53,880 nt of DNA, from positions 1-53,880 of the forward strand of contig NKYR01000193.1 of assembly GCA_003184365.1 (NCBI GenBank), read 5' to 3'. Below, one piece after another: positions 9,755-21,064 of the stretch. The DNA is from Evernia prunastri. Taxonomy: Eukaryota > Ascomycota > Lecanoromycetes > Lecanorales > Parmeliaceae. The notes under the pieces were generated by a model. That model was not told the DNA's origin and did not search any database. It saw nothing but the letters and a program-made list of their open reading frames with translations. Position 1 is the first letter of the stretch; each line of letters opens with the position of its first letter. A program made the translations under genes and the position numbers.

Positions 9755-12170
9755 TCAAACATTCCCACCCTGCTGGAGCCCATCCCGCGTGAGACCCGTC
9801 CCATCCCCTCTCCCGCCCACCCCAGATTCCTTAGTAGTGACAGCCGGATAGATCTCCACCCCAGCCGCATAACTCGGCAGCTCCTCCACGGTAGCAGGCA
9901 CCGTGACCTCGTTGCTGATCACCGACACCGTGAGATCGTCGACGCCCCCGCGCGGTTTCTCCGAGCCATCGCCCAACGTCACCCGCCAATGCAGGTTCTG
10001 TTGCAGATAGGGCACGATGGCACCTTCGCTCAGGTCGGGGACGAGGCCCGCGAGGAAACGCTCCAGGAGTGCGATGGTCAGCGGGACTTGACCGGTGACC
10101 TGCACGTTGGCTGCTTGGTCGGTTTGGCATTTCTCGCAACCGGTGTCGTCGGAGTCGCCTAGGACCGTGAATGTGCCGACGTGGTTGGCGTCGAAGGGCC
10201 AACTTCTGGAGTTGGAGTCCGTGAAGTCGCCTAGGAATATGTGCACGTTGAAGGGTCCGCGGACTGCGTGCTTCTGGGCTTTGATGTTCGTAATCCATTC
10301 TAGATACCTCTTGTTGGGTGCTAATATATTTATATCTGGCGAGGTTGTTGTTAGTCGGATATATGTAAAAGTACTCTTCTGGATAGTAACTACCTTTGTA
10401 CTCCGGGATACCATGCTTCTTCGTGTAGTCTTGCCAGAAGGTTGACGCCTTTTGTATCTTGGTCACCGCAGTCTTCTGGCTCTGAGCATCACCGGCAAGA
10501 ATGAGCGCCAAAGAGATAGAAGGGTCGAGGGTTCTTAACGCTTTGACGATGGCTGCTTGATACTCCTTTTCTGTTTTGAAATTCCATTTCTGAGTCTCTG
10601 GGTAGACGTAGCCAAAGGTTGAAGTCTGCTTGACTTCTTCAGAGGTCCAATAGTTTCCTGTAAGCCCTCCAAATGGTGCGAGGGGGGTCTTGATCGTTTC
10701 CTCGCCACGGGGGCTCGTAATGAAGGTCCCCCGCACGTTTTCTTGAGGAGTAACATATCTTTCTACGTGCTTGATATCGTCCGGATGTAGAGCTTGCCAG
10801 ATTGCAAAGAGGCGGTCAATGTTGCTGTAGATAAACGCAAAATGTTAGCTACCATGGGTCCAGAATTCTGTCGTCGACGAAAGCTTGGATGTTTCCGAAA
10901 AAGGGCAGATTTGAGGATGGCAGACCGTTGATGCTCAAAATGTAGATGGACTCACGTATGATGCAACCAAAAAACAGGGTCGAAGGCTGAATAAGCAAAC
11001 CCACCCATGTGACCCCCTCCGTCTCCACCAATTTTTCTATGCATGGTATTATGCACGTCTTCTAAGCTATTGTATATCGCAGCCGAATCAGGGTTCCATT
11101 CCTGGTTGCTGAATGACCTGTATAATTCGTAAGATGCCACGAGAAGAAATGCCTGCTCTCGAAGATTGGCAACCTCATTTCTGATGGCGCCTTCGAGCAG
11201 ATCATTTTGAGAAACGGAGGTCCCTGGTTTTGGCCATCGGACAGTGGAACCCCATTTGCTTACCTAAATACGTTGAATATCAGACTATGGGGAGCAGTGG
11301 AGGGAGGCCCTGAGGGATAATAAAGCTCACAGTCTTATCTGGATCACCATCCCAGGGCTGGAGCGCTTTGAAGCGATACTCGTAGAGGGGATTCTTCATG
11401 AGCACAGTTTTACCCTGCGAGCCCGGTTTGACAACGTTGATATCTCTGTTTCCCAGTGAAGCAGGCAGATAGCTTTCTCCATTTGTCGGCTCAAGCGTCC
11501 AGTCCCAGTACGGCATACGGAAATCTTGGGCTGCTTTCTGATAGCGAGCTTCACCATCTTTTTCGAGGAATTTGTTGGCCTGGCTTGTGACAAAGGTGTG
11601 TAACACTTCCTATATGAACATCAATTGTGCATGTAATTTCAAAGGAATGGCTATTTCATCTTCAAGAAGAGATGGACTATGTATTTGTGAGGACCTAACA
11701 GCATACCGCCGGGACTTACTTCGAAGAGGGAGAGATACGGGCGGTGCCAAGTCGGGAACAAGATCGAGATATGAGTGCAATAGCCAGTCTTCTGTACACC
11801 TTTGCCACCATCCCAAGAGGTGTATGGACGGCCATGGATACCTGTTTAACCCAACTTTGAGTGAAGTACGTTGACACTTGAGCCAGTCCATTGAGATGAT
11901 ATCGAAATGACGGCGCCCACTCACCAGCAATCTGATAGTACGATAGCTGTTCGTTTTCGTCAACAGCTTGGAAGTCTGCAAGCGCCAGAAGGTACAAATT
12001 CCATTGGTCTGGATAGTTCTTTTCCAAGTCCCGTACCTCCCTGCGGATTGGAACCGGACCTGCATGACACTCAGCGACATATTATGCATACAAAATCGGA
12101 GGAATATCTACTTACCATCTGACCCGCCACTTACGGGGACCCCTCGCGTAACATGAGGCTTGCCGGGCAT
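9755..12170 (-). CDS. Tyrosinase (type-3 copper polyphenol oxidase) with C-terminal domain
   Basis: Seven exons: 12116-12170, 11925-12059, 11720-11841, 11331-11609, 10956-11263, 10394-10824, 9755-10335; 636 residues. It hydroxylates monophenols and oxidises diphenols to quinones, as in melanin formation. CuA ligands are His66 (GIHGRPY), His87 (GYCTHIS) and His96 (FPTWHRPY); Cys85 in the CTH motif fits the Cys-His thioether of fungal tyrosinases. CuB has His268 and His272 (VHNTMH) and the FWLHH pair at 298-299. Residues after about 400 form the C-terminal domain that covers the active site in the proenzyme. It contains CEKC (510-513), like the copper-loading CxxC motif described for this domain. 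No signal peptide is visible at MPGKPHVTRG, so a cytosolic proenzyme is likely. All seven junctions keep frame. Confidence 0.95.
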
Positions 12171-13318
12171 GTTGGTGATACAAGCAGTACCTTAGGATGA
12201 GTGGAATGACACTTAAGTTCAACAGAAGCTTGACAGTCAAGATGTCCAACGGAGAAGAGCAAGTTTCTGGCTGTGTTGACAAGCAGAGAGGGGGGCTTTA
12301 TACATTGGCCGGACCCGAGACGGACCGTCCTCATCGGCGATTAGCCTGCTAGACGGGACGTGTACAGGAGTGCATTCAGGACATCAGCCAGCCATTCGCT
12401 AGTTCACAATTTTCAATCAGGACTATGGAAGAGATGGTGATTGCTACGTTCAGACCGCCTTTAAGACTTGAGTCTAGAAGGATGTCTCACCAATGAGCAG
12501 GAAAGGATAAGATAGGGTCAAACAAAAAGATGGAAACTGTGTTGATCGTTCATTCTTTCAGCTGTTCCATGTAGAGCAGGCTTGCATAGTGCTCCGAGTC
12601 ATCGAATGTTGTGGATCAAAGTCCATGCCTTCAGCTGGAAGGTGTAGAGATGGCTTGCCCGTATTCAAGCTGATGGACAAAGCTAGAGGAAAGGCGTAGT
12701 CAAAGTCGCGAACTGATACGAACAGCAGACCAATGGATGCAAAGTATCCCTATCTTGACGATGGATGTTCACAGTATTGTTTCCGACCTGCAGGTGACTT
12801 AAGGTATGCACAGGCTAAATCATTAGCTTGGCGCTAGATGCTAGTCTCAGGAAATCAAGAATGCTCTGTGCTGGAATTCAAAGAACGAAATCAACTTGAA
12901 CTCGAACTCATCATGAAGTATATGAAAGAGAGCACAACATCATTTTTGATTTCTAGTTTTTCCCCTGTACGTTTTTCTTTTTGAAAGAAGTTGTAGAAGT
13001 GTAGAAACGCTGTTGACGGTAGTTTTGCATATCGGAAGTGCCAGGAAGGTGGAGATGCATACGTTAACGCACGGCTTCGCGCCGACCCACTTTTTGACTT
13101 CTTCGTATGTTTCCGTCTTTCCCAATTCAGTGTTGTCTGAATGCAAGCCACACACCAATACACCCCCACATTACCAAGGCCCCTCATTCTCAGCCAGCCT
13201 CAGGAAGTTGGGCGTATTTGTGCATCACGGCGTCTTCTTCCTCGGTGTCTTCGTCATCCTCTCCGGGATTTTGAGTCGCCTACACAGCCTCAACGAGGAT
13301 TACGGCACTCCCATCTCC
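12171..13318. other. Intergenic region upstream of tyrosinase
   Basis: 1.1 kb holding the tyrosinase promoter. No supported gene. On the minus strand at about 13200-13290 an acidic stretch reads NPGEDDEDTEEEDAVMHKY; it might be a missed 3' exon of the small membrane protein gene at 13319-13729, but no in-phase splice junction joining them was found. Confidence 0.4.
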
Positions 13319-13729
13319 CTAGGCGAAAAGAGTTGCCGAAGGAGAATCCATTGTAGTCGTCAGGTGTGGAGCAGGTTCGCACGTGTTAGACGAATTCGAG
13401 TTGTAGATCCGTCCAGGAATATACTCGCATGGGGACACTCTCTCAGGTTTCCTCGCTTCAGGAGACCTGTTCGAGTCGTCGCTCACTAAGGCTGGATTGC
13501 ATCCCTTCTCTTTGGATATATCACTAAGACTAGTATTAGCTAGCCTCACGTTGTTAGTCGTGCCATTCTCTTCCCTAATGGAGACTTTTTGATGCTCAAA
13601 ATACCATGCGGTCAATACACTTATGACTGTGACGGTTAGTAGCAGCGTCAACGCCCAACACAGTCGAAATTTGGGCATTACAGTGACACTCTCAGTCTCA
13701 AGACTGACGGCGACCGGGTAGAATGTCAA
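13319..13729 (-). CDS. Small single-span membrane protein, orphan
   Basis: 136 residues with one clear hydrophobic span at about residues 22-43 (FRLCWALTLLLTVTVISVLT), a short N-terminal side and a polar, Asn/Ser-rich C-terminal side with several possible N-glycosylation sites (NGT, NTS, NRS, NSS). This suggests a type II membrane protein. I do not recognise a family. Met18 at 13676-13678, just before the span, is an alternative start. Coding status rests on the frame and the membrane segment only; it could be chance, or one exon of a larger gene extending to lower coordinates. Confidence 0.3.
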   Translation of the reverse strand: MTFYPVAVSLETESVTVMPKFRLCWALTLLLTVTVISVLTAWYFEHQKVSIREENGTTNNVRLANTSLSDISKEKGCNPALVSDDSNRSPEARKPERVSPCEYIPGRIYNSNSSNTCEPAPHLTTTMDSPSATLFA

Positions 13730-15174
13730 AGGTTCCAGGCAAGAAGGTAGCTGTCAGCCTGGGGAGAGATATTCATAGAGTAGTCGGAAGTTCGTATGAT
13801 AGAATGCATGGCGTAGATTCGAGGAATTGGCCACATGGTCGTCGATAGAAGTATCAAATCTAGCAACCACGATTAGACCTCTTTGCGAAGTGTAATTTGT
13901 AGAGTCAATCCTGACGGAATTAAAGTCCAGTAGTCCCTGTTATTCCATCTTACACCGAAAGGTGCGCAATGGTTTCATGCATGAGCTATCAGGACGACTA
14001 CAACTCGACTCAGGTAAGTATGAGCTCCTTTTTAGTCAAACTCGAGATCTCGATGGCAAAGGGACCTACAGAGTTGTTCATTGGGCCCAGATGCCCGACT
14101 TTCGCTGGGACACTCTTCCTTCCTTGAGGTGGAGAGCTATAATCCGTTCCGTCGGCGCTCATCTTTGGCTTTTTGACGTATACTGGAGATGTCAGAATAA
14201 GATGTGCACAGACTAAGAAGTGTTAGCAGTATAATCAGGATCCTTTAGCTTGGGGGATTGGCTCTTGATAGTCGCCATCGCTAAAAACAAAGAGCTTGCC
14301 CGCTTGGATAAAGGATGGAATAGATTGCGAGGTTGATAGCCTCGTAGGAGCGAGGCATAATACTCATAGCATAGACCTCAGGGTTAGCCTGCTTCCTTGT
14401 TCCATGATCCCGTCACAGCCGTCACTTCACTTATTCTCTTCTACACTAGTCGACAATATCCGAGACTTTGAGGAGCGTGCGATGCACATCAATCAATCAT
14501 GTCAGGAATATCTAATCATTTACGAAGGCTCTGCAGTCCACGAAGGTACGGCCAATTATACACTAGGGTATCCTTGGCACAGGCAACTTTCTTCCCGCAA
14601 AAATTGAAAATACTGGCAACAACGATTTAACTACAGAAAAGACCAAAATGAATATCACTCGAGATGATGAGACCATGACAGCAGCTATATTTATTTCCAT
14701 GGCAGATCATATATGCGTACAGCCTAGACCAATCTTTTTAATTCCAGACATTAAATTTGAATTTCACGATTTCACTGTCTTTAATCATCCTCCCAACCTC
14801 CCGACCTTCAACCTCATGACCTTCGTCACCTGCGTTGGCCTCGGAACAGGCGCCGTTATTGGTGTATTATGGGCTTACTTCTACCTATCCTATACATATC
14901 GCTAAATCTCACCATACACTTTTACCAAACGAGCCAGCCTGTCCTGAAAATGAGATTTCTTGCTCACGACTCCACGGCGGGACTGTTTCCCCGTATGTTT
15001 CATGTTGGAACGACTCAACACTCGCTTCCACTAACACTCTTTCGGCCTAGTACATTGATATATGAAGGCCTTTCCTGTACATAGAATCCTTCTTCCTTAG
15101 ACATCATTAGGAATACCAAATCTAGTGATTCAGTCTCACAGCAGTAACTGCAGTACCAAGTACTTACCAACATT
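13730..15174. other. Gene-poor region
   Basis: Only short frames of 60-103 codons. One at 14648-14905 ends in a hydrophobic stretch (GLGTGAVIGVLWAYFYLSY) that could be a membrane anchor, but I do not recognise it and cannot support a gene. Confidence 0.35.
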
Positions 15175-15254
15175 TCACCTTGTGCAGTGATAAGTCACAC
15201 CCCGCGGGGTGCGCTATCCGGGTAGTTCCGGTGCGACTTTACCGCACAAGGTGA
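15175..15254. repeat. 80-base inverted-repeat (hairpin) element
   Basis: The arms begin TCACCTTGTGC (15175-15185) and end GCACAAGGTGA (15244-15254) and stay complementary inward for about 25 bases (AAGTCRCAC core) with small gaps. The centre holds a perfect 14-base palindrome, CACCCCGCGGGGTG, at 15198-15211. It could be a very short MITE or solo hairpin. No clear target-site duplication was seen. It lies 88 bases before the start of the next gene, so a regulatory role is also possible. Confidence 0.6.
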
Positions 15255-15341
15255 TACTTCCACCTTGCCTTTAGTATTCTGCCACGCTCTTTAGCTGCAA
15301 AACACCAATCCATCAAACTACCAACCAATCATCGAAACAAG

Positions 15342-15956
15342 ATGCCAGGTCGCGCTGGTCGAAATCGCACTCGCGATCCTCACTACTATTGGAACAATAC
15401 TGCCAGCACCAAGACTGAAGCCCAAGCTCTAGCAGCACGTCTTGGCTTGGATTTCCCAGCCAATCAGTTCGACGGATTTAAGAGTGGCTTACTGTACGAT
15501 CTCAATTCCTGGCTGTGTAATAATCATCCAGATGGTAGCTAAAAAAAGATCAGATACCCAATCCGCCGCCTTATCGTCACGGGCGAAGACAACCCCACGA
15601 ACTTCACCACTCTCCTGGGTCCGCTGTGGGAGACCAAAGCCATCGACACCATCAGGAAGACCCGCATCGAAGTCCTCCTCTGCCCACCGCCAGGTTCGTC
15701 ATCCCACAAAGTTTCTGAGCACCTTGATGTCGGTGCTCCGCGCTGGACACCCAGGGCCCCCAGTCCCGAGGAGGAGACCGAGTTGGGGAAAGTAAGGGAT
15801 ATAAAACGGCGTGTTACGGACCAGCTTGCGGGAAGGAAGGAGGTGGAAACGAAGGATATCAAGGATATCCTGATGGGGATGGGAGGGGACTGGGCGAGTA
15901 ACTTGGGAGCGCTGGAGACGGCGGTGAATGGGACGGATCAGGGTGTTGGGAGGTAG
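15342..15956 (+). CDS. Unknown 184-residue protein, two exons
   Basis: Exons 15342-15493 and 15554-15956. The frame starting MPGRAGRNRTRDPHYYWNN meets a TAA at 15540-15542, but the same frame continues openly afterwards for over 130 codons. A 60-base GT-AG intron (15494-15553, donor GTACGA, acceptor ATCAG) removes the stop and keeps frame, joining FKSGLL to YPIRRLIVTGEDNPTNF. The second exon has a basic-acidic mix and ends in GALETAVNGTDQ. No domain recognised and no signal or membrane segment. The alternative is a nonsense-broken gene; the splice-site fit favours the intron. Confidence 0.5.
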
Positions 15957-16655
15957 GGTAGGGGGGTTGAGCACTCAAGTGGGGGCAGGAGAGGGTTACT
16001 CTACTCATTCTGTCAGTGCTGAGGCTCATTTCCTCTGGAAGGAGGTTGCTGGTGTGAGGATTATAGCAAAGCTGGAGTTTCATAATAGTATCATGCATCC
16101 CTTGAGCATTGGATTGACTAATCCCCTTGTGATCTTCGGTATCTTTATAAGCTGCCTCTTAGGAGCCGCTGCATCAACCGTCTGCTTACTTGGCTCCCAA
16201 GTTCCGACGTCAAATAATCGAAGACGAATGCTAATTTTCGAGACAATAATTCCATACCAAATACAGCAAGGTTGAAGCCGCCAGTGAGCGCCGTCGAAGG
16301 CTTTGGGATACATCAGCGCTCGATACGACAGTCCCCTCATCTTCACATCCTTTCCATAACCCATTCAACTCATTTCCCTCCACACGCAGAGTCCCCTCCT
16401 TCCAGCCCCCCCAGTACCGTCACCGCTATGGTTCGCTTCTCCCCTGCCCTTCTTCTCCGCATGTCGCCTGTTGCGCTTTTTCTGCACTCTCTCTTCCCGC
16501 CACAACTTTCACTCCCCACTTTTTTAGGGGGGGACCCCGAGCGGATTTACTCATCGCTTCCAAAAGCCCCAATCATGCGCAACATTGGTGTTCGAGTCGT
16601 CTGCTCTCGAATGCATAGCTTTTTTCTCCTTTACAAGCATGAGCAATCGACCACC
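15957..16655. other. Intergenic region
   Basis: Leader of the secreted-protein gene, becoming C/T-rich from about 16370 as is common in fungal promoters. No gene supported; the open frame from 16272 is a 5' extension of the next gene's frame without a conserved part. Confidence 0.45.
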
Positions 16656-17523
16656 ATGCTGCCGGCGCTCGTCTTCCTCTCGCTGCTCCTCCTCTCCCGG
16701 CGCTTTCGGGGCGCCCAAGCAGCCGTGCTGCCAACGCCGCTTTCCTGGAGCACCGTCATCGCTGCAGGGAATTTTAGCACCGCTGCCTCCCTTTTCTCGA
16801 GCGAAGGGTCTGCCCCCCCCCCCCTTTCCTCTCCTCTCCTCCTCTCCCCTCCCCCTACACAACCAGGTCTTCCCTACTGACCCACCACTGACAAATCCCG
16901 CGGTTCCCACCAGACCAACCACCTCCCTCGCCCTCTCCGTAACCGCCCCCGTCGACATCTACCGCGTCCCAAACACCCACACCGTGCTGCACATCGGCCT
17001 CCTGGACGAGCCCATCCCGAAGCCCAACCTCGGCCGCACCATCCTCCGCACGCAGCAGACCGTCGCCGCTTTCATCCGCGACCACGACGCGGAAGATCGC
17101 CCTCTTGTACGTTTTTTGCCCAGCAGCAGAACTCCCATACGTTGCCCGGACATACCCTTTTCAAGCAGGAAATAGCAAGCATAGCAAGCAAGCACCAGCT
17201 AACCCAAAAACCCGGGCCACAATTCACAGAACCGCCGCGAAGACCCCTACGAGTCCTCGCCCCGCTTACAGGGTTGCTTCTTCGGCGTCGCCACTTTCCC
17301 GCTCGAGGCCCGCCACCTTACGTACGGCATCGTCATGAATGTCCTGCAGGGGTTGTGGCTGTATCTGTACCGCGCGGGCCGGTTCCAGATGGCGGTGTTT
17401 GAGGTCCGGGACGATCAGTTTGGGACGGTGGGGATTGGGAAGATCACGAGGGAGAGGCCGCCGGATGGGGTTGGGTTGGGGGAGGGGGAGGGGGAGGGGC
17501 GGACGGTTGGGGGTTTGGTTTGA
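16656..17523 (+). CDS. Secreted protein of unknown function
   Basis: Three exons: 16656-16807, 16914-17106, 17230-17523; 212 residues. The start lies in a good context (CGACCACCATG) and opens a signal peptide (MLPALVFLSLLLLSRRFRG, probable cleavage after AQA). The mature part has THTVLHIGLLDEPIPKP, TILRTQQTVAAFIRDHD, GCFFGVATFPLEARHLTYG and FQMAVFEVRDDQFGTVGIG, and ends in a Gly/Glu-rich tail. Cysteine content is very low, so it is not a typical cysteine-knot effector. No named domain recognised. Introns were fixed by frame; the first has a very C-rich body. Confidence 0.6.
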
Positions 17524-17764
17524 AAGGGGGGGAGGGGTGGGGTTTAGAGGGTTTTGGCGGGGGGGTAGAGGGAAGGGAGTTGGGTGAAGGTTGTGATCTT
17601 TGTTTGTTTAGCTACCATTTTTGGTTGATACAACTTTGCTCCTTCTGCTTTGTACCAAAGAATGGCCACGCTCGCTAACCATATGGGGTATCATACGAAC
17701 GCCTAGCAATGGTTTGAAACTTCACACTCAGCCTCCTTCATTCGCCCTCGAACCGCGGTCCCAA

Positions 17765-20682
17765 CTACCTCTTCTTCTTTCCCTCCTTCACTATTTGAGG
17801 ATGCTTGTAGACAAAGAACTCGTCTCGCATCTCGAAGAGCGATCCGAGATCTTGATTGTTGCGGAGAGCGCGGATGGCCTTCCACGGGTTTACCGTTGGA
17901 ACCTCTTCGGACTTGAAACGGCCATCGACATCGACGATCTTGTGCTCGAGCTGTGTCAGGTATGAGATGCTGTGAAGAACGTCTTCCTCTTCAAGGGCAG
18001 GAGTCGAAGAGTGGGTACCATTCGTTTGTGAAGACACTCCGTTCGGCTGGATTCCTTCTGAAGCGCTCGCTTCGTGGATTGTATTCTCTTGCGCCTTCTC
18101 GTTTGCATCCATATCGGTATTGTCGAGAAGTGTAGCTTCTGCAGCATCATTAGAATCGGTCTTGTTCTCTATTGTGAGCTCGGTCTCTTGGTCTTTGCTG
18201 CTCTCAGCCGTCTCATTATTATTCGAAGCTCCGTCGCCTTTTTCACTGCCCTCTGGTGCTTCGTCACGATTGATCTCGGCGTCAATAACGACCTGAGCAG
18301 TGTCTAGCTCGTTCTCTATACCTGTTGATGACGGATCATCGCGATTTGCTGAGCTTGCTCTTGCTTCGAGCTTCGAGTCTCCTCCATTTCCTGCTTCGAA
18401 CATACGGCGAGAGTACTTCCGTTGCCCCGGAGGAATGGCGACTGTAAGTACTTTGTCCTCGATCTTGACAATCTTCAAAGCGTCAGAAATGACTCTGGGC
18501 AAAGATCAAGGACAGCGCTCACCTTGCAGTCCTTCTCCACAAGCACCCCGCTCTTCCCACGGCCAATTGTCCTCGAGTAGCTGAGGTAGTCTCCGACCTT
18601 GAAGATTCCGTTTTGTATCAGAAACTCCAGCTTGATTTTAGTGCTTTCTCCGGCAAGGGCATTGTGAACACTCGACTTCTGCTTCTGTCCCCAAAACGCC
18701 TCAAACTGGTTTTCCTTGTACGCATCAAACTCCCCACGAGCCCGTTCCTCCATTGCCTGAGCTGCATCAGCTTGCCACTGAGGATCCAAGCGCCCAGAAG
18801 CGAGGTCCTCCTGGAATTCACGAATACCACGGCGGAAGTCGGCGTCATACTTGAAGAACGCCATGGGGATGGAATAGCCATCAGGATTAATGGCAATATC
18901 AGGGGGGAGAGTTTCACGAAGATCTTCCCAGTCTGATTTGGTAAAGTTTTCGTATGTCTTGGGGTCCGAAAATTCTGCATGTAGGTCTTCGTAGGCAAGA
19001 GGTGACTTCTCGTTGGTTACTAGCCATTCTGGATCACTTCTGTTCACCTTCGCAGCGCGACCAGCATTGCGCTTGGCGGGGGTGGTAGCAACAGGCTCGA
19101 CGGGCGCAGCGAAAAGCTCATCCTCATCTGTCGTTGAGTCTGCGTACTTAACTGAATGCTTGCGCTTTCCGCGATCCATATTGCGTTTGACAGGAGTTTC
19201 ACTAATGCGTGGAGATTCAGTCTTCGGTTTGCGGCGTTTCAAAGATGAGTCGTATGAATGTTCGTCTGGAGAGGTGGCTTTCGCTTTCCGCTTTCCTGAA
19301 TTGCTCGAAGTCTGGGCCGTAGATTTTAGCTTTGTAGCATAATCGCCCTTGATGCGATCATAGCGTTTTCGCAATGTTTCTGGAACGCGCGTCAAGCCTG
19401 TTCGCTCTGCCCATGCTCGGCTGATCTCAGGAAAAGTGCATCCTCTCTCTCTCATCTCCACTACCATCAGATCAGCAGCCTCTGCAGTGCTCTGAGCTCC
19501 TGACGTTAATTGTTCCAAGTTCCCATCTGATTCATCAGACGATTCTGCCTCCAAAATCCCATTTTCGGGTTGTTTTGCCGCGGGCTTCGTGCGTTTGCGA
19601 TTGGGTTCATTCGACGGTCCATCAGAGGATTCGTCAGAGGACTCAACCAAGGGATCATCTAAAGACTCAAGTGAAGGACCGGCTTTCGCCTTCCGCTTCC
19701 TCGGAGTTCCGAGCGTGGGTTCTGCCCTTTTGTGCTTGTCCGTACGCGCACTACGTCCAGGCTTTACCACAAGATCTTTGATACACATATATCGATTTTC
19801 CAATGCACCTTCCGCGGGCTCCTTGCCCGTCAACTTCTGCCAAGCTTTTTCGATCCTAGGCCAAGCGTATTTGAAGGTTCTCATCTTCACTATCAGCTGA
19901 TCCCCAGCATCTGCTTGTTCCCATGACTGTGGAAGGTCTTGTTCAGCGTTATCGTCAGAGGCAGGCGCCGCACTTGCAGTTTTCGAGGGTATGGCGGCAG
20001 ATTTTGAGAGTATGGAGTTCGCATCTGAAGGCTTGTGTGTAGAATCGCCGACTGCGGATTTCGAATTTTCGGCCACAGTTGCGAGGCGTTCGAGGACGAT
20101 ATCTGAAGGCTTGTCTGAAGGTCCGCTAATCGCAGGGCTCGAAGGTCTGACTTTGGTATTTGGAAGCATGGAGGTATCATCTGAATCCTTCAAAGATTGC
20201 CCTGTAACCTTGGGTTCTGATGTTTGTCCGTTTGCGGCGCTGGTTACTGGGAGCTTCTTCAGGCGTTGCCATCGATCAAGCAACATGCCTTTCGCAGGCT
20301 TTGCGCCTGTCATTCGTTTCCATTCTTGCCCAATTTGAGCATAGCTCTTATGAGAAACTTTCATCCTCATGATCATCTGGTCTGCAGCATCTGCCTTAAC
20401 CCATGACTCTGGTAGCTCTTTTAGAGGGGCAGCCTCGTTCTGAATGTCGCGAGCTGCTGGAGGACGGGCCTGAGGGTTTGACAAGGCGATTGAAAGCTCA
20501 TCATCTTCGTCTGAAAGCTCACTCGAGCTATGGCTATTGTCATGCTGCTTGTTAGCTGTGTCATCAATAGTCTCAGACCTTGCCCTCTTGTGAGGTGATT
20601 CGTCTAATGACTCGTGTGGTGACACAGCGTCCGCCTTGCGTTTTGGTGATTTCATCATGAAATGTAAAGAGTGTGCACCCAA
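17765..20682 (-). CDS. Three Myb/SANT-like repeats with ASXH (Asx homology) domain
   Basis: Two exons: 18523-20682 and 17765-18472, joined across a 50-base GTGAGC...GAAG intron; 955 residues. Three related helical modules of about 50 residues lie at roughly 90-143 (LPESWVKADAADQMIMRMK...DRWQRLK), 250-305 (WEQADAGDQLIVKMR...ENRYMCIK) and 395-445 (AEAADLMVVEMRERG...RKRYDRIK). Their Trp/Leu spacing fits Myb/SANT-like DNA- or histone-binding folds. Around 550-700 is an ASXH-type region (DPEWLVTNEKSPLAYEDLH, DWEDLRETLPPD, GYSIPMAFFKYDADFRRGIREFQEDL). In animals, ASX proteins activate the BAP1 deubiquitinase of the PR-DUB complex. Long Ser/Glu/Lys linkers suggest a nuclear chromatin protein. The C-terminal exon begins IVKIEDKVLTVAIPPG. 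Alternative start: Met9 or Met10. Confidence 0.8.
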
Positions 20683-21064
20683 ATGAGTGTAACAAAAATT
20701 GACTTGAAAGAGTGCTCAAGCTTCTACATCTTGGCCATAAATCTGGAAGTGTTTGTTCCACATTGACGGCGCGGCTGATCGTTCAAGCGCGCCGGCAGCT
20801 GCACTCCGGGCCGAAGCTCCCCCGAACCCGGAGGCCAGGCCAGCAATAAAGTAAAGTAGGTACCTTACTTTCTGTAAGTACGTTACGTATTAATCAAACT
20901 TGAAGTGACCTTTGCGAAAGCGATTCTCTAAATTAATTTGAATTCTTAATCACTTGTCCCTGGCGCACCCATCTTCCTAACCCACTATCAATGCCTGAGA
21001 AAGCTCGGTAATTGAATGAGCTAGAAGGAAAAGTGAATCCCCGAGGGAGCTCGGGAACAGCAAG
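20683..21064. promoter_or_regulatory. Divergent promoter region, ASXH gene / SEC22
   Basis: 382 bases between two outward-facing starts. The side near the ASXH gene is GC-rich (20763-20845) and the side near SEC22 AT-rich. GGTACCTTACTTTC at 20858-20871 is a possible element. No TATA box is evident. Regulation is inferred from position only. Confidence 0.45.

Noticed and set aside
13013..13489. 158-codon plus-strand frame
   Set aside because: It lies opposite the single-span membrane frame, and its C-terminal part is Arg-rich antisense of that frame; no domain.
15540..15542. TAA as a nonsense mutation in the 15342 gene
   Set aside because: A 60-base GT-AG intron covering it keeps the frame, which is the simpler explanation, though not proven.
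17765..20682. Two separate genes (17765-18502 and 18475-20682)
   Set aside because: They overlap in different frames exactly at a canonical 50-base intron; joining gives one continuous protein.
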